Notes: generated from the letters alone by a model not told the origin. 64,000 nucleotides of DNA from Planctomycetaceae bacterium (GCA_020426505.1 JAGQPX010000027.1:30995-94994); one strand, 5' to 3'; shown: positions 16,119 to 25,233, numbered from the stretch's first letter. Translations and numbers: made by a program.

Positions 16119-17318
16119 ATGTCTGTCCCTGTAGAAACCGATGCGGCTGATTGGCTGCTGCGAGAACTCGCCCAATTGGACGATGACGGTCTGCGACGTC
16201 ATCGACGCACCGTCAAACACTTGCCGCAGGGAGAATGCGAGGTTGATGGTCGCCGTTTGGTCAACTTCGCCTCGAACGACTACCTCGGGCTCGCCGGTGA
16301 TGAACGACTGCGAGAAGCTGCGATGCGGGTGATCAAATCCGTCGGTGTGGGTGCAGGGGCGAGTCCACTCATCACAGGGCGGACAGAATGGCACGAGCGA
16401 CTTGAACAGAAGATCGCGGAGTTTGAAGGAGACGCCGCCGCACTCCTCTTTCCCTCCGGGTATGCGGCGAACGTCGGTACGGTTTCGACTCTTGTGGGGC
16501 GAGAGGATGTCATCTTCTCCGACGAGTTGAATCATGCGAGTCTGATTGATGGATGCAGACTCTCGCGAGCTGATGTCTGCGTGTATCCGCATGCGGATGT
16601 CGAGTTCGTTGCGGAACAACTGCACAAACATCGGCACGCACCTCGACGACTGATCGTCACGGATGGCGTCTTCAGCATGGATGGCGACATCGCTCCGCTT
16701 TGGGAGCTGGCACACCTTGCTGAGCAGCATGACGCCATGCTCCTCGTCGACGAAGCTCACGGGACGGGTGTTATCGGTGACGAGTGTCGTGGGGCGTGTG
16801 AGGCGTGCGGTGTCGACTCGCCTCGTCTCGTCCGAGTCGGCACGTTGAGCAAAGCCGTCGGAGCGGTCGGGGGTTTTGTGTCAGGGTCACAAGAGCTTGT
16901 TGATTACCTGTGGAACCGGGCAAGAACCAACGTCTTTTCGACATCGTTGCCGGCGGCCATTTGTGCTGCTGCCTTTGAGGCATTCACGATCATTCAACAG
17001 GAGCCGAGTCGCCGTGCAGCCCTGCAAACTCGTATCGCTCAGTTGAGGGAACCCCTCAGGCGGGTTGGTCTCGTCCCGGAGACGGAACCACGAACACCGA
17101 TAATTCCAGTGATTATTGGCGAGCCAGCGCAGACGGTGGAGATTGCGAAGTCGTTAGAACGCGAGGGCCTGCTTGTCGCTGCGATCCGACCGCCAACGGT
17201 TCCGGTTGGTACGTCTCGACTGCGCATCTCTCTGAGTGCAACACATACGTCGAAGTCGATTGATCAACTTGCAAGAGCGATCCAGAAAGTAATCGCCTCG
17301 ACGTCGACCACACGTTGA
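16119..17318 (+). CDS. bioF: 8-amino-7-oxononanoate synthase-like enzyme
   Basis: A 399-residue alpha-oxoamine synthase (fold-type I PLP enzyme). Signatures are NFASNDYLGLAGDERL (49-64), GAGASPLITG (78-87), the FSDELNHASLIDG loop, DEAHGTG (211-217) and the Schiff-base lysine K245 in GTLSKAVGAVGGF. In biotin synthesis BioF joins pimeloyl-ACP or -CoA and L-alanine. Glycine C-acetyltransferase and related enzymes share the same motifs, so the exact reaction is likely but not certain. No other biotin gene is in the window. It follows the M24 peptidase with a 2-base gap. Confidence 0.85.
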   Translation: MSVPVETDAADWLLRELAQLDDDGLRRHRRTVKHLPQGECEVDGRRLVNFASNDYLGLAGDERLREAAMRVIKSVGVGAGASPLITGRTEWHERLEQKIAEFEGDAAALLFPSGYAANVGTVSTLVGREDVIFSDELNHASLIDGCRLSRADVCVYPHADVEFVAEQLHKHRHAPRRLIVTDGVFSMDGDIAPLWELAHLAEQHDAMLLVDEAHGTGVIGDECRGACEACGVDSPRLVRVGTLSKAVGAVGGFVSGSQELVDYLWNRARTNVFSTSLPAAICAAAFEAFTIIQQEPSRRAALQTRIAQLREPLRRVGLVPETEPRTPIIPVIIGEPAQTVEIAKSLEREGLLVAAIRPPTVPVGTSRLRISLSATHTSKSIDQLARAIQKVIASTSTTR

Positions 17319-17365
17319 CGTTTCCACATTGTCGCACTGAGCGAGTCGTACTCAAGTCGCGTTGC

Positions 17366-17390
17366 GCAAACGTTCAAGATGAACGTTTGC
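17366..17390. terminator. Perfect hairpin downstream of bioF
   Basis: GCAAACGTTC and GAACGTTTGC form a perfect 10-bp stem with a 5-base loop, 48 bases past the bioF stop. No U-tract follows. A weaker inverted pair, GTTGTGA (17401-17407) and TCACAAC (17419-17425), lies just beyond and could be an operator for the DUF3500 gene. Confidence 0.4.
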
Positions 17391-17584
17391 TTCATGGTGC
17401 GTTGTGACGTTGCATTTATCACAACAACGTTCTGTCAAGAGTTGCGGTGTCTGAAAAACGGTGTTCGCACGAAGGTGAAAAAGTGACCCGTTTGCAATTG
17501 CCAAGTGGGACCGATGCGGCGCATACTAACCGGCGTTGGGCATCGTTGGGCCTCACCAATTCATTCCCCGCTTCGGAGCACCCC

Positions 17585-18643
17585 ATGCACCGTTTCCTCA
17601 GTTGTCCTGAATGTGAAGTGACTGCCGGTCACGACCTCACTCGCCGCGACTTTGTCAGGATGACAGGAGCCACCGCAGCCGCCACGATGGCGGGCACCAT
17701 GCTTTCACCCGCACGCGCTGATCAAGCGAAAGACGCACCACAGCCGGAGAAGTTGGTCGAGAAGCTCTACCAGTCACTCAAGCCCCAACAGCGTGAAAAG
17801 ATCTGCTTCGGTTGGGACCACACCGACGATCGAGGCCTGTTGCGAACGCGGGTCGAGAATAACTGGAGTATTGTCGATCGAGAGACGCTCAATGTGGGGG
17901 GCAACTTCTTCACATCGGACCAACAGGAGTTGATCGAAGCGATCTTCTTCAACCTTTACAACCCGGAGTGGCATGATCGCATTCGCAAGCAGCTGAAGGA
18001 CGACGCGGGCGGATACGGCCGGGCTCAAACGATCGCCATCTTTGGCGCGCCGGGCACCGAGCAATTTGAGTTCGTGATGACCGGCCGTCACCTCACGATT
18101 CGCTGTGATGGTGACAGTGCGGAACATGTCGCCTTCGGTGGTCCCGTCTTCTACGGACATGCGGCTCAAGGTTTCGACGAGAAGCCCGATCATCCGGGCA
18201 ATGTCTTCTGGCCGCAGGCGGTGAAGGCGAACAAGCTGTACACGATGCTCGATGGCAAACAGCGTGAGCAGGCACTCGTCAAAGTGGCGCCCTATGAAAG
18301 CGAGGTCAGCTTCAAAGGGCAAGGTGGTCAATATGAAGGCATCCCGGTGTCTTCCCTGTCCGCCGATCAGAAGGAGTTCACACAGGACATCCTCAAAACA
18401 CTCGTTGAGCCGTACCGCACTTCGGATCAGGCCGAAGCCATGCGATGCCTTGAGGCCCAGGGCGGGCTCGACGAATGCCATCTCGCCTTCTATCAGGAAG
18501 ACGACATCGGCGAAGACGGCGTGTGGGACATCTGGCGTCTCGAAGGTCCGTCGTTTGTCTGGCACTTCCGTGGTGCGCCTCATGTTCACGTCTGGGTGAA
18601 CGTGGCGGACAATGCTTCGGTGAAGACGAACGCTAACGGCTAG
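17585..18643 (+). CDS. DUF3500 protein with Tat signal
   Basis: A 352-residue protein. The N-terminus has the twin-arginine motif LTRRDFVRMTGATAAATMAG and a signal ending ARA, so it should be exported folded. The body carries features I associate with DUF3500: KICFGWDHTDDRGLLR, FEFVMTGRHLTIRCDGD, GPVFYGHAAQGFDEKPDHPGNVFW with several His/Asp, and the end WHFRGAPHVHVWVNVA. No enzymatic activity is established for the family to my knowledge. ATG at 17585 is chosen because GGAG at 17575-17578 precedes it by six bases and the Tat signal then sits at the start. The upstream frame to 17447 has no homologous content. Confidence 0.8.
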   Translation: MHRFLSCPECEVTAGHDLTRRDFVRMTGATAAATMAGTMLSPARADQAKDAPQPEKLVEKLYQSLKPQQREKICFGWDHTDDRGLLRTRVENNWSIVDRETLNVGGNFFTSDQQELIEAIFFNLYNPEWHDRIRKQLKDDAGGYGRAQTIAIFGAPGTEQFEFVMTGRHLTIRCDGDSAEHVAFGGPVFYGHAAQGFDEKPDHPGNVFWPQAVKANKLYTMLDGKQREQALVKVAPYESEVSFKGQGGQYEGIPVSSLSADQKEFTQDILKTLVEPYRTSDQAEAMRCLEAQGGLDECHLAFYQEDDIGEDGVWDIWRLEGPSFVWHFRGAPHVHVWVNVADNASVKTNANG

Positions 18644-18668
18644 GTGCTCTCAAACGCACCTGATTGAT

Positions 18669-18693
18669 CACCTCGTCAGGGACTCACGAGGTG
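18669..18693. terminator. Hairpin downstream of the DUF3500 gene
   Basis: CACCTCGT and ACGAGGTG form a perfect 8-bp stem with a 9-base loop, 26 bases past the stop codon. There is no U-tract, so it may be an mRNA-stabilising end or a dispersed palindrome rather than a true terminator. Confidence 0.35.
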
Positions 18694-18829
18694 TGCGGTC
18701 TTCGTCTCAAGGAACGGTCGTTTCTGGTCAAAACTTCCGTTCTCCTTCGTGTTAATTGGTCGTCACAGATTGCAGGCTGGGATTTCTGTTTGCCTCTGTT
18801 TTTGACTCTCTCACCTGTAAAGGCTCCAC

Positions 18830-19753
18830 GTGATTAATCCGTTCCGCTCTTCTGGCCATTCGGCCGACTCAAAGTCGCTCTTTTTTCATTCCGCTCATTC
18901 TCCCCTTCCCGAAACGGACAGCGCGGTCTCTCTCGCACATCGCTTGTCGATGAGTCAGGTGACTACGGCTCGCTGGTCGTTTCTGGAAGACGTTGTCAAT
19001 TATCGTCGACTCGGCATTAGTCGCATGGCGATTTGGCGTCCGAAATTGATCGATGTCAGTGAGGAGTGTTGTCAGGAGGCTATCCGGGAATCGGGGGTTC
19101 AGGTTTCCAGCCTCGGATGGGGAGGGGGCTTCACAGGGACGAATGGGCACAGTTTTGTCGAAGCTGTCCACGACACCCGCTCCGCGATCGTGACCGCAGC
19201 CGCGTTGGGGGCCGAGTCGCTGACGATCATCAGCGGCCCACAGGGCGCACATATTGGCTCCCATGCTCGTCGTCTGCTTGTTGAGGGGATCGCGGAGTGC
19301 CTGGATACCGCCAGCGAACACGGTGTGACACTTGCGGTTCAACCGATGCATCGACTGTTTCGCCCTGATTGGACGTTCCTACACACGCTTGATGCAACGC
19401 TCGATCTGTTGGAGCAGTTCGATCATCCATTGCTCAAGATGGCATTCGGCACCTACCACCTTTGGCGGGAACCGGATCTCCTGGAACGAATCCCGTCAAT
19501 CGTGCCCCTGATTGCATCGGTCCAGGTCAGCGATTGGAAGCCGAACCCCCGTTGTGACAACGATCGTGCATTGCCGGGGGATGGTGAGATTCCTCTGCCA
19601 TCGGTTCTGCAGGCATTCGAGGATGCAGGATATCGAGGCTCGTACGAAATGGAGATCTGGTCGCGGGATCACTGGAAATCGGACACGGAGTCACTGGTCA
19701 CAACGTGCCGTGACCGTTTCGGTTCACTCCTGGAGGGAGTCGTGCCACAATAG
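18830..19753 (+). CDS. Sugar phosphate isomerase/epimerase-like TIM-barrel protein
   Basis: A 307-residue AP-endonuclease-2-like barrel. The N-terminus RLSMSQVTTARWSFLEDVVNYRRLGI and the segments IWRPKLID, VQVSSLGWGGGF and LGAESLTIISGP match this family, with late-barrel markers VQVSDWKPNP and YRGSYEMEIW. Family members isomerise or epimerise sugars such as myo-inosose, xylose or hydroxypyruvate; the substrate here is unknown. The frame begins with GTG at 18830. The conserved part starts near residue 38, so ATG at 18950 would clip it. The SMP-30 gene follows 43 bases later. Confidence 0.78.
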   Translation: MINPFRSSGHSADSKSLFFHSAHSPLPETDSAVSLAHRLSMSQVTTARWSFLEDVVNYRRLGISRMAIWRPKLIDVSEECCQEAIRESGVQVSSLGWGGGFTGTNGHSFVEAVHDTRSAIVTAAALGAESLTIISGPQGAHIGSHARRLLVEGIAECLDTASEHGVTLAVQPMHRLFRPDWTFLHTLDATLDLLEQFDHPLLKMAFGTYHLWREPDLLERIPSIVPLIASVQVSDWKPNPRCDNDRALPGDGEIPLPSVLQAFEDAGYRGSYEMEIWSRDHWKSDTESLVTTCRDRFGSLLEGVVPQ

Positions 19754-19796
19754 ACAGGTTGCCTCAATCCGAGATTCACACCCGAGGAGTATCCCG

Positions 19797-20846
19797 ATGA
19801 CACGACTTCGAGCATGCTGTTTTGGACTTTCGATCGCGTTGGTGATTCTGGCGATTGCGAGTGATGGCCCTGTCCAAGCGCAGGACACGACCAACTTCCC
19901 CGTGCTCGGAGAAGTGCTCCGCTTCGATAGCGACTTCGACAAGCTCATCCCCAAAGATGCGAAGCTCGAAGTGATTGCCGCCGGCTTCCAGTGGACCGAA
20001 GGTCCCGTGTGGGTCCCGAAGTCCAAACAGGAATCCGGGTATCTCCTGTTCTCGGACATCCCTCGTAATTCGGTCTTCAAGTGGGTCGAGGGTGAAGGGG
20101 CCAGCCTGTACCTCAAGCCTTCGGGATACACGGGTGTCTCTGACTACGGAAGCGAGCCGGGGTGTAACGGTCTATTGCTCGACGCAGCGGGCCAGCTCGT
20201 TTCGTGCGAGCATGGGGACCGTCGCGTCTCCGTCATGACTCACGGGGGAGGCAAGCGGACTCTCGTCGACAACTACCGGGGCAAACGGTTCAACAGCCCG
20301 AATGATGCCGTCTTCCATTCGAATGGCGACCTCTACTTCACCGACCCACCGTACGGATTGCCGAATCAGTACGACGATCCCCGGCGTGAGTTGGACTTCT
20401 GCGGAGTCTATCGTCTGTCAAAGGATGGTGAACTGACACTCCTGACGGACCAAATGACCCGCCCGAATGGGATCGGACTTTCCCCGAACGAGAAAACGCT
20501 GTACGTCGCGCAGTCCGATCCCGATGCGGCAATCTGGAAGGCATTTCCTCTCAAGAGCGATGGATCGCTCGGGGATGGTCGAACGATCCACGATGCGACG
20601 AAAGATGTCGGCAGTCTTCCCGGACTACCGGATGGTATGGCAGTCGACAAGGACGGCAACATCTTCGCGACAGGGCCTGGTGGAGTCTACGTCTTCAGTC
20701 CTGATGAGCGCCTGCTTGGTCGCATCAGCACCGGCGAGCGAACCGCCAACTGCACATTCGGTGGGGATGATGACTCGGTTCTCTTCCTCGCAGCCGACAT
20801 GTATCTCTGCCGCATTCAGACATCGACGACCGGTATCCGTCGCTGA
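19797..20846 (+). CDS. SMP-30/gluconolactonase-family secreted lactonase
   Basis: A 349-residue protein. A signal peptide (MTRLRACCFGLSIALVILAIASDGPVQA) is followed by a six-bladed propeller. Characteristic segments are FQWTEGPVWVP, FSDIPRNSVFKW, EPGCNGLLLDAAGQLVSCEHGDRRV, RFNSPNDAVFHSNGDLYFTDPPYGL and MTRPNGIGLSPNEKTLYVAQ, with the metal-binding Glu, Asn and Asp. It would hydrolyse a sugar lactone in the periplasm. AGGAG at 19785-19789 with seven bases to ATG 19797 fixes the start. The frame continues open to 19512 but overlaps the preceding gene there. Pairing with the TIM-barrel isomerase upstream suggests a sugar-processing unit. Confidence 0.9.
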   Translation: MTRLRACCFGLSIALVILAIASDGPVQAQDTTNFPVLGEVLRFDSDFDKLIPKDAKLEVIAAGFQWTEGPVWVPKSKQESGYLLFSDIPRNSVFKWVEGEGASLYLKPSGYTGVSDYGSEPGCNGLLLDAAGQLVSCEHGDRRVSVMTHGGGKRTLVDNYRGKRFNSPNDAVFHSNGDLYFTDPPYGLPNQYDDPRRELDFCGVYRLSKDGELTLLTDQMTRPNGIGLSPNEKTLYVAQSDPDAAIWKAFPLKSDGSLGDGRTIHDATKDVGSLPGLPDGMAVDKDGNIFATGPGGVYVFSPDERLLGRISTGERTANCTFGGDDDSVLFLAADMYLCRIQTSTTGIRR

Positions 20847-20870
20847 TTCTCATTTCCCGACAGAGAGTAA

Positions 20871-21242
20871 CTACTGGGCACTGTCCATATCCGGCCGGAG
20901 CCGTTTGGCCTCGCGGAGGTAGACGTGCACCATCTCGTGCTGCTGCTTGTCGGTATTGACATGCAGCAGCACGCGAATGCACAGAGGCATCGCATGCGGG
21001 ACTGCGATCTCCGATCCGCAGAGGAGCGGCACCTGATGCATCCCCAATCCGCGCGCCGCCTCAGCCGGAAAGGCCGCGTTGAGGTCTGTCGTTGTCGTAA
21101 AGATGGCCGAAACAATTTCCTCGAACTCGGTCAGTCCGTTTCGATTGAGAATCTCTTCCAGAAGTTCACGGGTCGCGTCGAGAATTTCGGAGGCTGAGTT
21201 CTCCGGAACGGTTGTCGCACCTCGGATTCCACGGACAGACAT
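20871..21242 (-). CDS. aroH: Monofunctional chorismate mutase, AroH class
   Basis: A 123-residue protein closely resembling the Bacillus subtilis-type trimeric chorismate mutase. The start [15 protein letters not shown], the mid segment [36 protein letters not shown] and the end [31 protein letters not shown] contain the catalytic Arg, Glu and Tyr positions of the family. It converts chorismate to prephenate in phenylalanine/tyrosine synthesis. The gene stands alone on the minus strand, divergent from lpxD with 256 bases between them. It ends 24 bases from the converging SMP-30 gene. Confidence 0.92.
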   Translation of the reverse strand: MSVRGIRGATTVPENSASEILDATRELLEEILNRNGLTEFEEIVSAIFTTTTDLNAAFPAEAARGLGMHQVPLLCGSEIAVPHAMPLCIRVLLHVNTDKQQHEMVHVYLREAKRLRPDMDSAQ

Positions 21243-21334
21243 GATGCTTTGCTAGCTCAGTGTAATTCGATCGGCAGCATGAAATTGGGCGGAGCCGTAG
21301 AGTTTTCAAGCCCCCAAGTGATTGTTACGACAAG

Positions 21335-21474
21335 GCTTGCGGACCGCAAGCGGACTGCCGGAACAGGTATTGCCTCGAAACGGAAGAATGGGATACAAAC
21401 CGCCTCCAATCATGGGCCAGTGCCCTACGTGCCTGATCATCTCAGGCCTATCGACCGGTCACAAGACGTGACCG
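21335..21474 (+). promoter_or_regulatory. Hairpins in the lpxD upstream region
   Basis: The 256-base gap between aroH and lpxD holds two small perfect hairpins. CTTGCGGACCGCAAG is at 21335-21349, and CGGTCAC/GTGACCG with a 5-base loop is at 21456-21474, 24 bases before the lpxD start. They could be leader structure, but no known riboswitch pattern is recognised. Confidence 0.25.
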
Positions 21475-21498
21475 ACCAACATCGGGAAGGAATCCGGA

Positions 21499-22581
21499 AT
21501 GGCCGCGTTAACCACACGCGAACTGGCCAAACTCGTGGACGGTGAGCTGCGCGGGTCGGGCGATCGCCTAGTCGTAGACGTCGCGCCCCTTTCCGATGCG
21601 ACCGAACATCACGTCACATTCCTGGAAGGAGCCGCAGCAGAAGGTCGCCCAAGGACGAACGCAGGAGCTGTGTTTCTTACGCCGAAACACGCAGATGTTT
21701 TTGGTCCGGACAACACTTCCGAATTTATTCTCACACCGGCACCCCTTGATGCTTTCGTCAAGGTCATGCTGCGATTTCGTCCGGTTGCAGAAAGGCCGAG
21801 CGTGGGCATCTCGCCAGCCGCCAACGTTTGTCGGTCTGCCAAACTGGGACAGGACTGCCATGTCTTCCCTGGTGTGACGATTGATGAGTTTGTCGAGATT
21901 GGCGACCGCTGCGTCATTCATCCTGGTGCCTACATCGGTGCAGGATGCAAGATCGGCAATGATGCCACGATTCATGCGAATGCGGTCCTTTATCCCCGGA
22001 TGCGACTGGGCGACCGAGTGATCGTACACGCGACCGCCGTGATCGGTGCAGATGGTTTCGGCTTCCAGTTCCAGAACGGGGAGTTCATCCGGATTCCGCA
22101 CACGGGGACCGTTCGCATCGAGGACGATGTCGAAGTCGGCGCAGGGACAACCATCGATCGAGCGATGATCGGTGAGACAGTCATCGGTGCCGGCACGAAG
22201 CTCGACAATCAAGTCATGATTGCCCACAACTGCCGCATTGGACGGCACAACGCCTTCGCTTCACAAGTGGGGCTGGCCGGTTCCGTGACGACGGGTGATT
22301 ACGTCCGTTGCGGCGGACAGGTCGGCGTAGCGGACCACGCACATCTCGGGACGGGATGCAGTCTTGGCGGCAAAGCTGGCGTGCACGGACGAGTTCCCGA
22401 CGGCGAAGATTACCACGGATATCCTGCGGGCCCCGCGAAGGAAACGTATCGCATCGCGATGGCGGTGCAGAAAGCGCCGGAGATGCGAAAGCAGATTCGA
22501 TCGCTTGAAAAACAAGTCCAGGAACTCCAATCCCGTCTGGCGGAGTCCGATGTTCTTCGGGTTTCCGCACCGGCTGCCTGA
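21499..22581 (+). CDS. lpxD: UDP-3-O-acylglucosamine N-acyltransferase LpxD
   Basis: A 360-residue left-handed beta-helix acyltransferase. The N-terminal uridine-binding domain (TTRELAKLVDGELRGSGD, then DAVFLTPK-like strand) is followed by hexapeptide repeats from about 105 to 300. The catalytic His is H243 in LDNQVMIAHNCRIGRH, and GADGFGFQ is present as in LpxD enzymes. The C-terminus has a short coiled coil (MRKQIRSLEKQVQELQSRL). It adds the second 3-hydroxyacyl chain from ACP to UDP-3-O-acyl-glucosamine in lipid A synthesis. lpxI follows after 5 bases, so two sequential steps of the pathway are coexpressed. Confidence 0.95.
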   Translation: MAALTTRELAKLVDGELRGSGDRLVVDVAPLSDATEHHVTFLEGAAAEGRPRTNAGAVFLTPKHADVFGPDNTSEFILTPAPLDAFVKVMLRFRPVAERPSVGISPAANVCRSAKLGQDCHVFPGVTIDEFVEIGDRCVIHPGAYIGAGCKIGNDATIHANAVLYPRMRLGDRVIVHATAVIGADGFGFQFQNGEFIRIPHTGTVRIEDDVEVGAGTTIDRAMIGETVIGAGTKLDNQVMIAHNCRIGRHNAFASQVGLAGSVTTGDYVRCGGQVGVADHAHLGTGCSLGGKAGVHGRVPDGEDYHGYPAGPAKETYRIAMAVQKAPEMRKQIRSLEKQVQELQSRLAESDVLRVSAPAA

Positions 22582-22586
22582 CAGGC

Positions 22587-23483
22587 ATGACCGCAACCAT
22601 TATTCCTTTTCCGCAAAAACCGAGATCGAATCGTGTTGGCCTGTTGGCCGGCGCGGGGCGATTCCCGATCGTCTTTGCGCAGACTGCACGCCAGCAGGGA
22701 TACGACGTCCACTGCATGGGAGTCCTCGGTCTTGTGGATGAGGAACTTCGGGACATCTGCACTGATTTCAAAACGGCTCCATTGGCGCGACTCGGCAAGG
22801 CGATCCGCTTCTTCAAGTCTCGCAATGTCGATCGCGTGGTCATGGCCGGTAAGATCGAGAAGCGAGTTCTGTTTGACCCGTATCGGATCGTCAAGTTGCT
22901 GCCCGACTGGCGGACGATCCACATGTGGTTCCGCTACGCGGCCAACAACAAGAAGGATGATACGCTGCTGCTCGCGGTCATCCGCGAATTCGCCAGAGAC
23001 AACATTTCCTTTGAATCGGCCCTTGAGTTTTGTCCGGAGCTTCTCGTGAAACACGGCTTCCTCACCAGCAGAAAACCGTCCCCCCCCCAATGGAAAGACG
23101 TCCGCTTCGGCTGGACACTCGCGAAGGAGATGGGGCGTCTCGATGTCGGCCAAACCGTTGTGGTCAACGACACGGCGGTCATTGCTGTGGAGGCGATCGA
23201 AGGGACTGACGAATGCATCCGACGCGCTGGTGGACTCTGCCGTCGGGGCGGATTCACGGTCGTGAAGGTCGCCAAGCCGCAGCAGGACATGCGTTTTGAT
23301 GTCCCCACAATCGGTGTGCAGACGATTCAGACGATGCACGAGGCCGGTGCACGTGTCCTCGCCGTTGAAGCGGGAATGACAATCCTGCTTGACGAGCCCG
23401 AAGTGCTCGAACTGGCCGACCGCTTTGGGATCACCATCGTTTCACTCAATGCAGAAGAGCTCCACCTGCGAGCAGCCGCATGA
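22587..23483 (+). CDS. lpxI: UDP-2,3-diacylglucosamine pyrophosphatase LpxI
   Basis: A 298-residue DUF1009/LpxI protein. The start RVGLLAGAGRFPIVFAQTARQQGYDV is the N-terminal nucleotide-binding fold. LARLGKAIRFFKSRNVDRVVMAGKIEK and DDTLLLAVIREFARDNISF follow, and the C-terminal catalytic domain has TVVVNDTAVIAVEAIEGTDECIRRAG and RFDVPTIGVQTIQTMHEAGARVLAVEAG. It hydrolyses UDP-2,3-diacylglucosamine to lipid X and UMP, replacing LpxH. It lies 5 bases after lpxD. LpxI is found in alphaproteobacteria and other lineages lacking LpxH; its presence with LpxD indicates a lipid A pathway in this organism. Confidence 0.93.
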   Translation: MTATIIPFPQKPRSNRVGLLAGAGRFPIVFAQTARQQGYDVHCMGVLGLVDEELRDICTDFKTAPLARLGKAIRFFKSRNVDRVVMAGKIEKRVLFDPYRIVKLLPDWRTIHMWFRYAANNKKDDTLLLAVIREFARDNISFESALEFCPELLVKHGFLTSRKPSPPQWKDVRFGWTLAKEMGRLDVGQTVVVNDTAVIAVEAIEGTDECIRRAGGLCRRGGFTVVKVAKPQQDMRFDVPTIGVQTIQTMHEAGARVLAVEAGMTILLDEPEVLELADRFGITIVSLNAEELHLRAAA

Positions 23484-23508
23484 GGACCCGAATATTCGTT
23501 ATCTCGGG

Positions 23509-24024
23509 ATGAACCGGCCTCGGCCTGGACGATTTCTCACGACCAAAGACGACGGCCCGGCAAACTATGAGCTACGTTTGGGGGTTATGAGCAAAACCCT
23601 CGAAATCCCAAGTTCGACTACCGGCGTGATCGACATCGACGTCGTCGTCAATGGTGATCGTCGCGAAAGCCCTCGTCGAGATTGTCACACTCTTGTCACC
23701 GCGGTCACACCAGAGTCTCCGGAAGAACCGAATGGCTGGCGGGCCGTGAAGGTCCGTTCCGAAGACGTCTCTGTCTCCGGCGCCAAACTGGTCTCAACAC
23801 AACCTTTGCCCGGCCAGCAGGTCTATCTCAGGTTTCTGCTTCCGAACTTTGGTAAGCAGTTTGTCGAAGCCGTGATCGTCAATCAGTCGATTCGCGAGCG
23901 GGTGTCGATGACGGGCGAGGTGACGAGGCTCTTCGTATACGGCGTCAAGTTCATCAATGTCGTCACCGACGAGACGTTGATTGAACCGCTCAATGAACTG
24001 ACAAACGTCGCTGCGGTCGGTTGA
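23509..24024 (+). CDS. PilZ-domain protein
   Basis: A 171-residue protein with the PilZ signature in two parts. A basic motif RRESPR is at 51-56, and DVSVSGAKL at about 86-94 corresponds to the (D/N)xSxxG element; beta-strands follow (GQQVYLRFLLP). PilZ domains bind cyclic di-GMP and alter motility or exopolysaccharide production. The spacing of the first motif is slightly unusual, so nucleotide binding is probable rather than certain. It begins 25 bases after lpxI and may share that transcript. ATG at 23587 is an alternative start. It ends 2 bases from the converging gcvT. Confidence 0.65.
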   Translation: MNRPRPGRFLTTKDDGPANYELRLGVMSKTLEIPSSTTGVIDIDVVVNGDRRESPRRDCHTLVTAVTPESPEEPNGWRAVKVRSEDVSVSGAKLVSTQPLPGQQVYLRFLLPNFGKQFVEAVIVNQSIRERVSMTGEVTRLFVYGVKFINVVTDETLIEPLNELTNVAAVG

Positions 24025-24026
24025 TC

Positions 24027-25118
24027 TCAGCGAACATCTCTGCGTCGATAGAATGGCAAGTCGCAGACCACTGCATTGACGCGCTGTCCACGCAAATCAA
24101 CCTCAACCGTGTTCCCGGGATTCGCCGTCTCGAGGGTGAGGTACGCCATTGCAATTGGCATCCCGAGTGTCGGCGAGTACGTTCCGGATGTGACTTGTCC
24201 AATGGGCACCTCATCCTGAAGAACCTCAGCCCCCTCCCGGGCGATGCGTCGCCCTTCCAGCCGAAGTCCAACACGTTTGCGAGCGAACGGTCCCTGCTGA
24301 ATACGAGTCAACGCGGTCTTGCCGATGAAGTCACCCACCCTGAGCTTGACGCCGAATCCGAGTCCTGCCGTGAGGGGATCGATGCACTCGTCCATTTCAT
24401 GACCGTACAGGGGCATCCCCGCCTCCAATCGAAGTGTGTCACGGCATCCCAGTCCGCAGGGGAGCAGTCCTGCTTTGTGACCAGCTGCGATCAGCGACTC
24501 CCACACAGGCTGTCCGTGAACAGCATCGACAACGACTTCGAATCCGTCCTCACCTGTGTACCCTGTCCGGCTGACGATCGCTGAGACGTCGTTCACCTTG
24601 GCCTCAATGGCCGTGTAATAACCGAGGACAGCGATGTCCACGTCGACAAATGGGTTTAGCACGATCACAGCAGACGGTCCCTGCACGGCGATCATCGCAG
24701 TCTCAAATGTCTCATCCGTCATTTCAACGTCTGCATCAGCGAGATGCCGATTGATCCAGGCGACAATCTTCTCACGGTTGGATGCATTCACCACCAGCCG
24801 ATAACAATCGTCGAAGCGATAGACCAGCACGTCATCGAGCGTCCCTCCCTGCTCGTTACACACGAGTGAGTAACGGACTTGACCGACTTCGAGTTTCGTG
24901 ACGTCGTTTGTCAACAGCCGGTCGAGAACATCGAAAGCTTCCGGTCCGGTGAATTTCAGCCGCCCCATGTGGCCGATATCAAATAGCCCCACCCGCTGCC
25001 GCACCGCCTGATGTTCCTCGATGATGGACGAGTATTGAATGGGCATGTTCCAGCCCGCAAAATCGACCATCCGGCCATCACGGGCCACATGCCAGTCATG
25101 AATTGCGGTGCGGTGCAT
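24027..25118 (-). CDS. gcvT: Glycine cleavage system T protein (aminomethyltransferase)
   Basis: A 363-residue protein of normal length. Markers are MVDFAGWNMPIQYSSIIEEHQAVRQRVGLFDIGHMG near the N-terminus, LLTNDVTKLEVGQVRYSLVCNEQGGTLDDVLVYR with the folate-binding Asp, SRTGYTGEDGFEV, CGLGCRDTLRLEAGMPLYGHE and the C-terminal IGQVTSGTYSPTL. It releases ammonia from the aminomethyl-lipoyl H protein and forms methylene-tetrahydrofolate. ATG at 25118 is supported by GGAG six bases upstream. The longer frame to 25184 runs into the sdh terminator. No gcvH or gcvP is in the window. Confidence 0.95.
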   Translation of the reverse strand: MHRTAIHDWHVARDGRMVDFAGWNMPIQYSSIIEEHQAVRQRVGLFDIGHMGRLKFTGPEAFDVLDRLLTNDVTKLEVGQVRYSLVCNEQGGTLDDVLVYRFDDCYRLVVNASNREKIVAWINRHLADADVEMTDETFETAMIAVQGPSAVIVLNPFVDVDIAVLGYYTAIEAKVNDVSAIVSRTGYTGEDGFEVVVDAVHGQPVWESLIAAGHKAGLLPCGLGCRDTLRLEAGMPLYGHEMDECIDPLTAGLGFGVKLRVGDFIGKTALTRIQQGPFARKRVGLRLEGRRIAREGAEVLQDEVPIGQVTSGTYSPTLGMPIAMAYLTLETANPGNTVEVDLRGQRVNAVVCDLPFYRRRDVR

Positions 25119-25156
25119 CTCATCTCCGTATTGTGATTGCAACTCGGGTATCTGGC

Positions 25157-25189
25157 AAAAAGAATGCCCATGAGATGATATCATGGGCA
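25157..25189 (-). terminator. Intrinsic terminator of the sdhC-sdhA-sdhB operon
   Basis: On the minus strand, TGCCCATGA pairs with TCATGGGCA (9 bp, 7-base loop, 25165-25189) and is followed by TTCTTTTT. It lies 45 bases past the sdhB stop and before gcvT, so it separates the two transcription units. Confidence 0.75.
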
Positions 25190-25233
25190 GAGTCGCTGAA
25201 CGTTGATTATCCGGGGAAGGAAATGAGCGAGTC

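Noticed and set aside
22410..23339. 309-codon minus-strand frame
   Set aside because: Antisense to lpxI, whose family motifs are unmistakable.
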